39,555 bases of DNA, from contig JAPKDJ010000035.1 of NCBI GenBank assembly GCA_026421245.1, forward strand, positions 1-39,555. The letters are read 5' to 3'. Positions 7,679 through 16,070 of the stretch are shown here, piece by piece. The notes under the pieces were generated by a model. The model saw nothing but the letters and a program-made list of their open reading frames with translations. It did not search any database and had not been told where the DNA came from. The position numbers and the translations under genes are program-made. Every line of letters begins with the position of its first letter. Position 1 is the first letter of the stretch. This stretch comes from Akkermansiaceae bacterium (GTDB lineage Bacteria > Verrucomicrobiota > Verrucomicrobiia > Verrucomicrobiales > Akkermansiaceae).

Positions 7679-8938
7679 CTACTTCGAACCAAAGCAGTCC
7701 AGGCGAGCGCCAAGCCGGACATAGATTCTTCCGTGCGCGATAGCCGGGGTGGCATCTGCCCACTGGGTTTCTGGCCCGGGCTTAAGAGGGCAGCGGGAGA
7801 GTTCTTTGTAGCCGCTGGAGATATCGGACACGATCATTTCGCCCTCGCGGGAGAGGGTGTAGAGTTTTCCTCCTGCGATGATGGGCGAGGCATAAAAATT
7901 GGCCTGCAATTGTTGCGTCCACTTCTCCTTCCCTGACCTTGCATCGAGTGCGGAAAGCACTCCTCCATCCGAAAGAGCAAAGACGGTCCGGCCGTTCGAA
8001 ACGGGAGTGGGGACGTAAGGGGTATTGCCGTTCATTCTCCATGCAATCTCAGCGTTGTCTCCCTTCGCTTTCGGAGGTCGGACTGCGAAGTAGACTCCGT
8101 TTTTACAACCGACGGCGACGAGAAAGTCGTCACTTTCCGATCCGGCGAGAACATTGATGGGAGAGACGATGGTGCGTTGCTTCATCGTATCAGGCAGGGA
8201 CCAAAGCTCCTTTCCGGAAGAAAAATCGAGACCAACGACTCCGAGGCTGTGACTTGCGATGATAACCTCATGCTTGTCTCCGGTTGTCTTGCGAACCAGG
8301 GGGGTGACATAGCTTGTTTTCTTCCCTTCGCCGGCATAGGGTTTTTTCCAAATCTCTTTGCCGGTTTTGAGTGAAATTGCTGCGACATACCCTTCTTCCA
8401 TGTGCAGGTGGGAGATGATGACACGGTCCTGATGGATGACGGGATGCAGGTTGATTCCGTGCTGGCTTTTTTGCGGACCGACTTCGTAAGTCCAGAGGTC
8501 GTTGCCGGCGTGATCGAAGGCTGAAAGTTTTGCCACTTCGTTTTTGCCATCATACCAGGCCACCACTACCGCTTCGGCCGAGACCGCCGGGCTTGCGGCT
8601 GCCGTGTTGTTGAAGCGGTGGAGGTGATAATCGCCCACAGAGAGATTCTTGGTCCAATTGGGTTTGCCGGACTTGGCGTCGAGGCAGGCCAGGAGCACTG
8701 TTTTCTTTTCGCGGTCTTCTCCCGTGACGAAGAGTTTTTCTTCCCAGATGACCGGAGAGCTGGAGCCGGGGCCGGGAAGTTTGGCCGACCAGAGGAGGTT
8801 TTTCTTCCCAAGTTCGGTCGGGATTTTTGCGGCGGAAACACCGTTGCCGTTTTCTCCTCGGAAGCGCGGCCAGGTTTCCGCAGAGAAGGCAGCTGTTGAG
8901 AGAGCGAGAAGAAGGGACAGGCAAAGGCCGGATTTCAT
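7679..8938 (-). CDS. Secreted PQQ-like beta-propeller protein (BamB-like fold)
   Basis: A 419-aa protein with a signal peptide (MKSGLCLSLLLALSTAAFSA) and then ETWPRFRGENGNGVS, the usual start of PVC outer-surface PQQ-like proteins. Repeated blades carry motifs such as LDAKSGKPNWTKNL, SLKTGKEIWKKPY, DFSSGKELWSLP and LDARSGKEKWTQQL, which are the W-docking motifs of an eight-bladed propeller. Members range from BamB scaffolds to dehydrogenase-like proteins; no heme motif is present here, so a binding or structural role in the periplasm is as likely as catalysis. The gene is intact and stands alone between relics. Family sure, function unknown. Confidence 0.88.
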   Translation of the reverse strand: MKSGLCLSLLLALSTAAFSAETWPRFRGENGNGVSAAKIPTELGKKNLLWSAKLPGPGSSSPVIWEEKLFVTGEDREKKTVLLACLDAKSGKPNWTKNLSVGDYHLHRFNNTAAASPAVSAEAVVVAWYDGKNEVAKLSAFDHAGNDLWTYEVGPQKSQHGINLHPVIHQDRVIISHLHMEEGYVAAISLKTGKEIWKKPYAGEGKKTSYVTPLVRKTTGDKHEVIIASHSLGVVGLDFSSGKELWSLPDTMKQRTIVSPINVLAGSESDDFLVAVGCKNGVYFAVRPPKAKGDNAEIAWRMNGNTPYVPTPVSNGRTVFALSDGGVLSALDARSGKEKWTQQLQANFYASPIIAGGKLYTLSREGEMIVSDISSGYKELSRCPLKPGPETQWADATPAIAHGRIYVRLGARLDCFGSK

Positions 8939-8991
8939 CCTATTTCCTTACTGCTTTTGTTCCCATCGGAGAATCCCTTTTTTTGAGGGAC

Positions 8992-9208
8992 TCAGGGAGC
9001 GTGGGTAATTTCTATGCGAACAAAGGGCTCCGGTTGGCCGGCCGGGACGCGATAGGTCAGGGTGACGCAATTCATAATTGGCGGCGATGCCTCCGGCGGT
9101 TCTGGCCCGGTTAAAGGCTCCGGGAATGGGTTGATCCCAAAGAAGTTGGAAGTTGGAGAAGGCTGGTTGGACTGCGAGAGTGAGAACCAGAATCAATGAG
9201 AATTTCAT
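8992..9208 (-). pseudogene. Short secreted protein, relic with its middle lost and a frameshift
   Basis: An ATG at 9208 opens a signal peptide (MKFSLILVLTLAVQPAFS) followed by NFQLLWDQPIPGAF. About 50 codons in, the reading frame must shift by one to continue as NCVTLTYRVPAGQPEPFVRI and EITHAP, ending at a TGA (8994-8992). The L-T-Y-R-V-P ... F-V-R-I-E-I ending resembles the last strands of secreted beta-sandwich proteins of this group. Only about 70 codons separate the two ends, so the middle is probably deleted. No function can be assigned. Confidence 0.4.
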
Positions 9209-9268
9209 AACGCTAACCTCCATTATATGCAAACGAGGGAGCGATTGCATGAAAAGGAGAGGATGTTG

Positions 9269-9691
9269 TTATTCTTCCCTCATCGCTTTGAGCCGCTCCT
9301 CCTGAGCATCGAGAAGGAAGATCGAGCGTTTGAAATCGATCAGCGAGGAGAGCTTCTCTGCCTCTTCGTGAGACCGGTCATCGATCTCCATTTCCAATTT
9401 CCCCATGTCTGCCACGGGGATATCACCGAGGAGACGGGGGTCGGAAACGCGGAAGATGAGCTTACGGATTTGCCACCACTTTTTCACGAGCTCAACATGT
9501 TCAATCTCGCCGTAGGGTAGGTCGATGGTTGTCATTTCACTTTTCCCACCCGTGAAAACATTTCCCTTCATGCGCCAGGAGAGATCGACATGGTCGGGAA
9601 GAAAACGAAGCTTCCCAATGACGAAGTCCTTGCCCAACGGATCGACGGGAGGGCAGTGGAAATTGATGTGGACTGGGTCGGTAAGCATCAT
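9269..9691 (-). CDS. Hypothetical cytoplasmic protein, 140 aa
   Basis: The frame from ATG 9691 (a second ATG follows directly) has no signal peptide or membrane segment. The sequence alternates short charged strands (GKDFVIGKLRFLPDHVDLSW, DLPYGEIEHVELVKKWWQI) and ends in a charged helix (DAQEERLKAMREE). The strand pattern, with a Y-x-E-I-x-x-V-E core, resembles pleckstrin-homology-like or GRAM-like domains, but I cannot assign a family. It has no operon partners: the relic at 8992-9208 lies downstream and the large fusion gene at 9846 diverges from it. The gene is intact. Confidence 0.6.
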   Translation of the reverse strand: MMLTDPVHINFHCPPVDPLGKDFVIGKLRFLPDHVDLSWRMKGNVFTGGKSEMTTIDLPYGEIEHVELVKKWWQIRKLIFRVSDPRLLGDIPVADMGKLEMEIDDRSHEEAEKLSSLIDFKRSIFLLDAQEERLKAMREE

Positions 9692-9800
9692 GGCGGCGTT
9701 CCCACTCTAGGGAGAAGAAGTGATGGCTTGAAGTCCGTAGGCGGATTTTTTGCAAGGGATCTGAGGGACACCATTTGGAACAAGTTGAGCGGGTGGGCCC

Positions 9801-9815
9801 TCGATTCGTAATCGA
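9801..9815. promoter_or_regulatory. Inverted repeat upstream of the fusion gene
   Basis: TCGATT-CGT-AATCGA is a perfect 6-bp inverted repeat with a 3-base spacer, 30 bases upstream of the ATG at 9846. It lies in the divergent intergenic space between the genes at 9691 and 9846 and could be an operator. Function is a guess. Confidence 0.3.
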
Positions 9816-9845
9816 AGCGTGCATCAGCGTTAAGAATTGGCTAGA

Positions 9846-12800
9846 ATGTTCGAAATTCTGAATGTTCGTACTTTGAAACTTCCGCTACTCATTTCGATCT
9901 TAATTGTTGCAATTTTCTTTGCTGCTGGTGCTGGTAAAAACACACAGGAAGAAAGGCTTCTCGTCGCAACTTTTGATATCGATGTCACTCCGCCCATTGG
10001 CTCAGCAATGGCCTATACGATGGTTGAAAAGAATCCCGAGCTGTCACTTCGCTGCCGGGGAATTGTGATTCTCGGATCGGGGGATCCCATCGTAATGTGT
10101 GCCATCGATTGGATTGGAGTGGCTAATGAAGGATACGATGCTTTTCGTGATCAGTTGGCTGCGGCCGCTGGAACGACTCGAAGCCGGGTGACCCTCCATG
10201 CTCTTCATCAGCACGATGCACCGGGATGTGATTTTACCGCCGAAAAACTGGTCAAAGAATTGGGGTTGAAAGGTTATGAGCGAACCCATGGCGACTTTCA
10301 CCGTGAAGCCATCAATAGAGCTGCCAACGCCATCAAGGCTGCCATACCCATGGCACAACAGGTGACCCATTATGGTTGGGGCGAGGCGGAGGTTGAGAAG
10401 GTTGCCTCAAACCGTCGCCTCCTCGGACCCGATGGCAAGGTCAGAGCGGTGCGTTATACCGCCACAAAAGACCCGGCGCTTCGCGCGGAACCCGAAGGCG
10501 TCATCGATCCCGAGGTATCTTTGCTTTCGTTTTGGAATGAAAAAACCCCGGTGGCGGTCCTCAGTTACTACGCCTGCCATCCGCAAAGCTATTATCGAAC
10601 AGGGACCCCCAGTCCCGATTTTCCGGGCATTGCCCGCTTCATGCGGGGGCAGGGGGTTCCGGAGGCGCTTCATGTGCACTTCAACGGGGCCGGCGGAAAT
10701 CTGGGAGCGGGAAAGTATAACGATGGAAACACGGAAAATCGCATGATTCTGGCCGGACGGATGGCCGAGGGGATGCTCAAAGCGTGGCGGGCCACTAAAA
10801 AGAAACCTCTCACCGCGGACGCGATCAGCTTTGCGGTGGAGAAAGTACGCCTGCCCATTGCTGACCACCTCAAGGACGAGAAGTCGCTCATGGAAGCTCT
10901 TCGGAAAGATCCGCCACGAGGATACTTTTCAAAAGTCGATCAAATCGCCTATCTGCGTCATTGGAAAGCGGGCAACCAGATCGATGTCTCCTGCCTTTCC
11001 GTGGGCGATTCCCGGGTCCTGCATATGCCCGGGGAACTGTTTGTGGAATATCAGCTCGCGGCCAAGGCCATGCGTCCGGATCTGAATATCGCGATGGCTG
11101 CCTACGGTGAGTATGGCCCCGGCTATATTGGCACCGAAATCGCCTATTCCGAGGGAGGATACGAAACCAGTCCAAGTGCCAGTGCGGTGGGGCCGGGATC
11201 TGAAAAAGTTCTCACCGCGGCCATGAAGACTCTTCTTGGTGAACCTGCCAGAAAACAAGGCCGCGTTGCCCCAAAATCTCCCAAGGAAGCAATTGCGGCC
11301 TTTGAAACCTTGCCTGGATTCGAAATGCAGTTGGTCGCGAGCGAACCTCAAATCCGGGAACCCATTGTGGTGACATACGACGAGAACGGCCTCATGTATG
11401 CCGCCGAGTATCTGAAGTTCCCCTCCCACGGAGGAAAAAGCGACGGTCCTGATGGGCGCATTCGTTTGCTTCGCGATTCAGATGGCGACGGCCACTACGA
11501 AACCAGCCAGGTCTTTGCAGATGGGATCGCTTGGCCGACGGGGATTTGTTGTTGGGATGGAGGAGTGTATGTCGTAGCCGCCCCTGACCTCTGGTATCTC
11601 AAGGATACTGATGATGACGGCATTGCCGATGTTCGGGAGAAGATCTTCACCGGCTTTGGCTTTCGCAACGACGAGGGCACCGCGAACAATCTTTATTGGG
11701 GGCTCGATTCCTGGATCTATGGAGCGGGATCGAATAGCGGAGGGAACATTCAAAGTTTGCAAAACAAGGAGACCAAACCGGTATCGATCCGGGGACGGGA
11801 TTTTCGTTTCCATCCACGCACACGGGAGTTTCAGGCTCTTTCGGGATCCGAGCAGTTTGGCAACGCGATGGACGATTGGGGGAATCGCTTTCTCAGCCAA
11901 AATTCGAAGCCCGCGGTTCATGTCGTTCTTCCGTCGAGATATCTGGGGAGGAATCCCTACCTTCCAGTCCCGTCCACAAAGACGGATATCTGGAAAGGAA
12001 ACACGATTTATCGCGCGAGCGAGATCGAAGGCTGGCGCCTGGCCCGAACCAAAATCCGTCTTGACGATGACCACAAGTATTCGGCACCCTCGGTGGCTCA
12101 TGATGTCTTCAGCGGTTGTTCCGGAGTGAACATTTATCGAGGCTCGGTTTACCCTGAAGAATTTCATGGGAACCTCTTTGTGGGCGATGTGCAAGGGAAT
12201 CTGATTCATCGTCGAGCGCTTTCTCCGGAGGGTGTGACCTTCGCCAGCGAGCGGATTGAGAAAGAGGGCGAGTTCCTTCGCTCCACTGACAATTGGTTTC
12301 GTCCCGCAAACCTGGTCAACGCACCCGATGGGACGTTTCATATCGTCGATATGTATCGCGAAACGATCGAAACCCCGGATTCCATGGTGCCCGAGATTCT
12401 GGCGATGGTTGATTTTCGATCCGGGAATGAACATGGCCGCGTTTACCGATTCGCCCCGAAAGGTTTTCAACCACCCCCTCCGCCGGCATTGGGGAAAGCC
12501 ACCACCGCAGAGCTTGTGAAAACTTTGCAGAATCCCAATGGATGGTGGCGGGACACTGCCAGTCGTTTGCTTTTTGAAAGGGGAGATCGATCGGCTCTCC
12601 ATCCCCTCCGGGTGCTCTTGAAAACGAGCGATCTTCCTCTGGCCCGCCTCCATGCCTTGCACGTCATTGCGGGCCTCGACGGATTGGTGGAAAGCGACCT
12701 CGCTTCCGCGCTCTCCGATCAGTCGCCGGGAATCCGTGAACATGCGTTGCGTCTCTTTCGTCCTGAATTCATGGGACTTAAGCAGAAGGTCATTACTTTA

Positions 12801-14069
12801 GCCGGAGATGATCATATCCGGGTTCGATATCAGGCTGCCTTTAGTCTTGGTGATCTCGAAGGTGAGGATGTTGCGGGGGGCCTCGCGAAAATTGCGATCA
12901 GGGACGAAGGTGACCCTTGGATGCGGATCGCTGTTCTCAGCGCCCACCCCCGTCTCGCTCTGCCCGTGTTTCGTCGTATTCAAGGCGCCGCCAATCAAAA
13001 CGCCCTTCTCCCTCCATTGACCAAAATCTTGGGAGCACGCAATGAACGATCGGAACTTGAAGCGTTTCTAGCGATCATAGAGGACGCAGGCCCAGGCTTT
13101 CCGTTAGCCCGCATGATTTCCAACCTTGGAAATGGCCTGAAAGAAGCGGGCTCCAGCCTCAGCGAATATCCCGAAGTGGCGAAACTCACGGTGAAACTGG
13201 CTCAAAATGCAAAAGCTATTCTTAAGGACAAGGAGGCCCAAGTTTCCCAAAAGGTGGAAGCGGTGGAGCTGTTGGGGAATGCCCCTTGGGGCAAGGTCTC
13301 AAGTGACTTATATCGACTGCTCGATTCCTCCCAGGCTCCTGCCGTGCAACTTGCCTCGTTACGAATCTTGTCGGGCTTTAAAAAGTCCGAGTCGGGCGAT
13401 GTTTTGATCAAGTTGTTGCTGGGGCTTTCTCCTGCGACACGATCCGAGGGGATCGAGCTTTTGCTAAGTCGTGACGCTTGGATCGCGCCACTGCTGGCAG
13501 CTGTCGGAGACAAAAAAGTGACGTCCGGGCAAATCCCGTTGGCCCACCAAAAGCGTCTTCTAGAGCACAAGGATCCAGCGTTAAAGAAAAAGGCTCAGGC
13601 TCTCTTCTCAGCCAAGGCGAACCCGCGTGCGAGTGTCGTAAAAAATTATCAAGCCGCGCTGAAGTTAAGCGGTGATGTCGAACGAGGACGTAAAGTCTTT
13701 TCACAGAGCTGCTTGGCTTGCCACAAATTGGGAAAAATCGGACATGAAGTTGGACCGACCTTAACGACAGTCAAATCCCGTTCTCCGGAGTCTACCCTTA
13801 TTCAAATTCTTGATCCCAATCGAGAGGTCCTCACTAACTTCAGCCAGTATTTTGTGACCCTGAACGATGGCAGAACCGCGAGTGGTCAGATTGTTGGCGA
13901 GTCATCATCGAGCCTCACTCTACGTCGTGCCGGGGGTGTCGAGGAGATCATTTTCCGACAGAAGATCAAATCGATCACTGGCTCAGGACAGTCCCTCATG
14001 CCGGAGGGGCTTGAGGGAGCGATCGATTTACAGGCGATGAGTGATTTGATCGCGTTTTTGCGATCTTGA
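9846..14069 (+). CDS. Ceramidase-like domain fused to PVC-type PQQ-propeller/HEAT/cytochrome c protein
   Basis: A 1407-aa secreted protein with an N-terminal hydrophobic leader (LPLLISILIVAIFFAAGAG). Residues about 38-450 match the neutral/alkaline non-lysosomal ceramidase N-terminal domain (DIDVTPPIGSAM, the His-rich ALHQHDAPG, SYYACHPQSYY, EYGPGYIGTE). The segment that normally carries the GDVSPN nucleophile reads FNGAGGNLGAGKYND, so the catalytic Ser seems absent and ceramide cleavage is doubtful. From about 470 follows a PVC membrane-bound dehydrogenase-like propeller (DSDGDGHYET, DTDDDGIAD), HEAT repeats (about 870-1230), and a cytochrome c domain with CLACH (first Cys near residue 1289) ending LIAFLRS. 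Start ATG 9846 is preferred to a TTG at 9837. It probably performs a linked hydrolase/redox step in the periplasm on a sugar or lipid substrate; this is inference. Confidence 0.88.
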   Translation: MFEILNVRTLKLPLLISILIVAIFFAAGAGKNTQEERLLVATFDIDVTPPIGSAMAYTMVEKNPELSLRCRGIVILGSGDPIVMCAIDWIGVANEGYDAFRDQLAAAAGTTRSRVTLHALHQHDAPGCDFTAEKLVKELGLKGYERTHGDFHREAINRAANAIKAAIPMAQQVTHYGWGEAEVEKVASNRRLLGPDGKVRAVRYTATKDPALRAEPEGVIDPEVSLLSFWNEKTPVAVLSYYACHPQSYYRTGTPSPDFPGIARFMRGQGVPEALHVHFNGAGGNLGAGKYNDGNTENRMILAGRMAEGMLKAWRATKKKPLTADAISFAVEKVRLPIADHLKDEKSLMEALRKDPPRGYFSKVDQIAYLRHWKAGNQIDVSCLSVGDSRVLHMPGELFVEYQLAAKAMRPDLNIAMAAYGEYGPGYIGTEIAYSEGGYETSPSASAVGPGSEKVLTAAMKTLLGEPARKQGRVAPKSPKEAIAAFETLPGFEMQLVASEPQIREPIVVTYDENGLMYAAEYLKFPSHGGKSDGPDGRIRLLRDSDGDGHYETSQVFADGIAWPTGICCWDGGVYVVAAPDLWYLKDTDDDGIADVREKIFTGFGFRNDEGTANNLYWGLDSWIYGAGSNSGGNIQSLQNKETKPVSIRGRDFRFHPRTREFQALSGSEQFGNAMDDWGNRFLSQNSKPAVHVVLPSRYLGRNPYLPVPSTKTDIWKGNTIYRASEIEGWRLARTKIRLDDDHKYSAPSVAHDVFSGCSGVNIYRGSVYPEEFHGNLFVGDVQGNLIHRRALSPEGVTFASERIEKEGEFLRSTDNWFRPANLVNAPDGTFHIVDMYRETIETPDSMVPEILAMVDFRSGNEHGRVYRFAPKGFQPPPPPALGKATTAELVKTLQNPNGWWRDTASRLLFERGDRSALHPLRVLLKTSDLPLARLHALHVIAGLDGLVESDLASALSDQSPGIREHALRLFRPEFMGLKQKVITLAGDDHIRVRYQAAFSLGDLEGEDVAGGLAKIAIRDEGDPWMRIAVLSAHPRLALPVFRRIQGAANQNALLPPLTKILGARNERSELEAFLAIIEDAGPGFPLARMISNLGNGLKEAGSSLSEYPEVAKLTVKLAQNAKAILKDKEAQVSQKVEAVELLGNAPWGKVSSDLYRLLDSSQAPAVQLASLRILSGFKKSESGDVLIKLLLGLSPATRSEGIELLLSRDAWIAPLLAAVGDKKVTSGQIPLAHQKRLLEHKDPALKKKAQALFSAKANPRASVVKNYQAALKLSGDVERGRKVFSQSCLACHKLGKIGHEVGPTLTTVKSRSPESTLIQILDPNREVLTNFSQYFVTLNDGRTASGQIVGESSSSLTLRRAGGVEEIIFRQKIKSITGSGQSLMPEGLEGAIDLQAMSDLIAFLRS

Positions 14070-14339
14070 TTCAATCACTTCGATGGTGGTCTTTTGTGCT
14101 CCGATTGTGCCCAGAAGGCGAGCATGCCACAAATTGCAGATCTGGAGAGCATGCTTGAGGTTCAAAACGATGGGTATTCCTGGGAGAGGGAGATTTGTGG
14201 AGTGGGCGTATGGACGTGGTGAAGAATGAATCCATCATCTTCGATCTACAGTTTATCAAACCGTGGAAGACACAGCCCGAGGTGAAGATGCTGTCGTTAA
14301 GATTTGCCTCCCGATGAAGTGCCAGGGCATGCTTCGCAC
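14070..14339. other. Gap between fusion gene and alcohol dehydrogenase, no clear gene
   Basis: No credible gene is visible in these 270 bases. A tiny minus-strand frame starting at about 14154 reads MLSRSAICGMLAFWAQSEHK and stops soon after; it looks like an isolated signal peptide and may be the last trace of a lost secreted protein. The right end carries the promoter of the dehydrogenase; no obvious -35/-10 pair or terminator stands out. Confidence 0.3.
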
Positions 14340-15341
14340 ATGAAAGTTCTCGAGCTTGTTGCTCCCTCACAGTTTGTCGTTTCTGAAAAACCCAAGCCGG
14401 TGCCACAGCCTGACGAGGTTCTCATCAAGGTGGCCTGCTGTGGAATTTGCGGGAGCGATGTTCACGGGATGGACAACAGCAGCGGACGTCGCATTCCTCC
14501 CATGATCATGGGACATGAGGCGAGCGGAGTGATCGAGAAAATAGGATTGGAGGTCAGTGGCTGGAGCGAGGGTGATCGGGTCTCTTTTGACTCCATGGTT
14601 TATTGTGGGAAATGCGAGCATTGTGAGCGTGGTGAAACCAACTTGTGTCACGAGCGTCAGGTGATGGGAGTGTCTTGCCAGGAGTTTAAACGTGATGGTG
14701 CTTTTGCCGAATGGGTGGTGGTGCCGGCGCGAATTTTGGAAAGGATTCCGGAGGGGCTGGGGTTTGAAGAAGCGGCCTTTACCGAACCTTTGGCGGTGGC
14801 ACTTCACGCGGTCAATTTGGTCAAAGTTCAATCGGGCGAGCGTGCTCTGGTCGTGGGTTCGGGATTGATTGGCCTGTTAGTGATTCAGGCGCTCAAGCGA
14901 GCAGGTGCCGGAGAAATTGTAGCGGTCGACATGGATCGCAAGCGACTGGATCTGGCGCTGGAATTGGGAGCATCCGGGGCCTATACTCCTGACGAGGATT
15001 CGGGCAGTGAATTTGATCTCGCGATGGAAGTGGTGGGCGCTGCTCCAACTTTGGAGAAGGCCGTGAAATCAGTCCGCAAGGGTGGGCGGGTTGGATTGAT
15101 TGGTAACGTGGTGGCCGAAGTGCCGTTGGCCCTGCAGTGGGTGGTAACAAGAGAGATTTCTTTGCTGGGATCGTGCGCCGCGGCGGGCGAGTGCTCCGAA
15201 GCTTTGGAAGCGATTGCAAGCGGGGAGATCAAGGTGAAGCCTTTGATTTCGGCGGTGGTGGCATTGGAGGACGGGGCGGATTATTTTCAACGCTCCCGCG
15301 AGGGGAAAGAAGGGCTTTTGAAAGTGTTGTTGAAGCCTTAG
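14340..15341 (+). CDS. Zinc-dependent medium-chain alcohol/polyol dehydrogenase
   Basis: A 333-aa MDR-superfamily enzyme, cytoplasmic, NAD(P)-dependent. Catalytic zinc ligands are seen in CGICGSDVH (Cys37) and GHE (His59, Glu60). The structural-zinc cysteines are at 89, 92, 95 and 103 (CGKCEHCERGETNLC). The Rossmann motif VGSGLIGLLV is followed by VDMDRKRL, where Asp after the second strand points to NAD rather than NADP. It resembles sorbitol, galactitol or threonine dehydrogenases; the exact substrate cannot be read from the sequence. ATG 14340 gives the standard family N-terminus (MKVLELVAPSQFVV); an in-frame ATG at 14304 would add 12 unrelated residues. A role in sugar oxidation fits the galactose and keto-deoxy-sugar genes in the window. 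Confidence 0.9.
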   Translation: MKVLELVAPSQFVVSEKPKPVPQPDEVLIKVACCGICGSDVHGMDNSSGRRIPPMIMGHEASGVIEKIGLEVSGWSEGDRVSFDSMVYCGKCEHCERGETNLCHERQVMGVSCQEFKRDGAFAEWVVVPARILERIPEGLGFEEAAFTEPLAVALHAVNLVKVQSGERALVVGSGLIGLLVIQALKRAGAGEIVAVDMDRKRLDLALELGASGAYTPDEDSGSEFDLAMEVVGAAPTLEKAVKSVRKGGRVGLIGNVVAEVPLALQWVVTREISLLGSCAAAGECSEALEAIASGEIKVKPLISAVVALEDGADYFQRSREGKEGLLKVLLKP

Positions 15342-15381
15342 GGAGGCGCTCCAGCTTTTGGGTGGGGGAGGTGGTCGGTAA

Positions 15382-15858
15382 ATGAAAAATTCGTTTTGCT
15401 CGCGATGTCTTCCCCTCTACGGCGCCTTCGCTATGAAGGTTCCAATGCTCTCAGTGATGCAACGAGTGATCAGTATTGTCATCATGACTGTCATGGTCGT
15501 TTTTGGAGCCGTTTACGCGTTTTATGTCAGGCCTTGGGATAGCGGAGTTGTTGCGTCTTATGAGGCCCCTGATGGATCTCGCTACATGGTTGTCCAGAAG
15601 GATGGCTCATTGGGCGAGTTTTATGATGTGAAGCTGTTTTCTCAGACTCCGGGCGATGACTGGAGATCGAGTTATCTGGATCACGAGTCTGGAAGTTGGC
15701 GTAATCCTTCGTTGGAGTATGATCCAATCACGAAGCGGGTGATTGTGATGGAGAGTGGGATCGAGCGTTACGTTGTGGATCGAGCTAAGACTGCGGCGAT
15801 CGGCGCGCCCGCAGTCCCGCCGTTTCCATTCCCTGAAACAGAGAGCTCGAATTGGTGA
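15382..15858 (+). CDS. Hypothetical protein with one N-terminal membrane segment
   Basis: Up to 158 aa, with one strong transmembrane or signal-anchor segment (VISIVIMTVMVVFGAVYAF) and a soluble C-terminal domain that begins APDGSRYMVVQKDG and ends in a Pro-rich tail (PAVPPFPFPETESSNW). The soluble part looks like a short beta-rich domain exposed to the periplasm. Several starts are possible: 15382 (MKNSFCSRC) or 15433 (MKVPMLSV), and the second gives a more normal leader. It lies 40 bases after the dehydrogenase and may be co-transcribed. I do not recognise the family. Confidence 0.6.
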   Translation: MKNSFCSRCLPLYGAFAMKVPMLSVMQRVISIVIMTVMVVFGAVYAFYVRPWDSGVVASYEAPDGSRYMVVQKDGSLGEFYDVKLFSQTPGDDWRSSYLDHESGSWRNPSLEYDPITKRVIVMESGIERYVVDRAKTAAIGAPAVPPFPFPETESSNW

Positions 15859-16008
15859 CCTAGCGTTTGCCCGCGACTGAGCTGCAGATCGTTTCTTCCG
15901 TTACGATTTGGAAGGGGAGCGTTTCGGATGAGTCGCTTCCGAATCAAAATGAAAGGCTCGCTTCCTGTTATTCTAGATCTGGAATCCAGGACGCCGCTTC
16001 GCTTTGAT

Positions 16009-16031
16009 CTGGGCGACGTTCGGTCGCCCAG
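16009..16031. terminator. Strong hairpin between convergent genes
   Basis: CTGGGCGAC (16009-16017), loop GTTCG, GTCGCCCAG (16023-16031): a perfect 9-bp GC-rich stem between the convergent small membrane protein gene and galK. No long T-run follows on either strand, so a classical intrinsic terminator is not certain. The location suggests a shared transcript end or 3' protection. Confidence 0.45.
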
Positions 16032-16045
16032 GTTGAGGACGATGT

Positions 16046-16061
16046 GAAAGCGGGAGCTTTC
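16046..16061. terminator. Second small hairpin at the galK 3' end
   Basis: GAAAGC-GGGA-GCTTTC forms a 6-bp stem with a GNRA-like tetraloop, 10 bases beyond the galK stop. Read on the minus strand it directly follows galK and precedes the strong hairpin at 16009-16031; the two together may end the galactose transcript. Confidence 0.4.
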
Positions 16062-16070
16062 GCTTACGTT

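Noticed and set aside
9783..9830. tRNA-like anticodon hairpin (TCGA-TTCGTAA-TCGA, as for tRNA-Thr CGT)
   Set aside because: The 7-base loop looks like a canonical anticodon loop, but no matching D-arm, T-arm (no GGTTCGA-like stretch) or acceptor stem surrounds it. I list it only as an inverted repeat.
11478..12743. 421-codon minus-strand frame inside the fusion gene
   Set aside because: The plus-strand frame has clear domain motifs throughout; the antisense frame has none.
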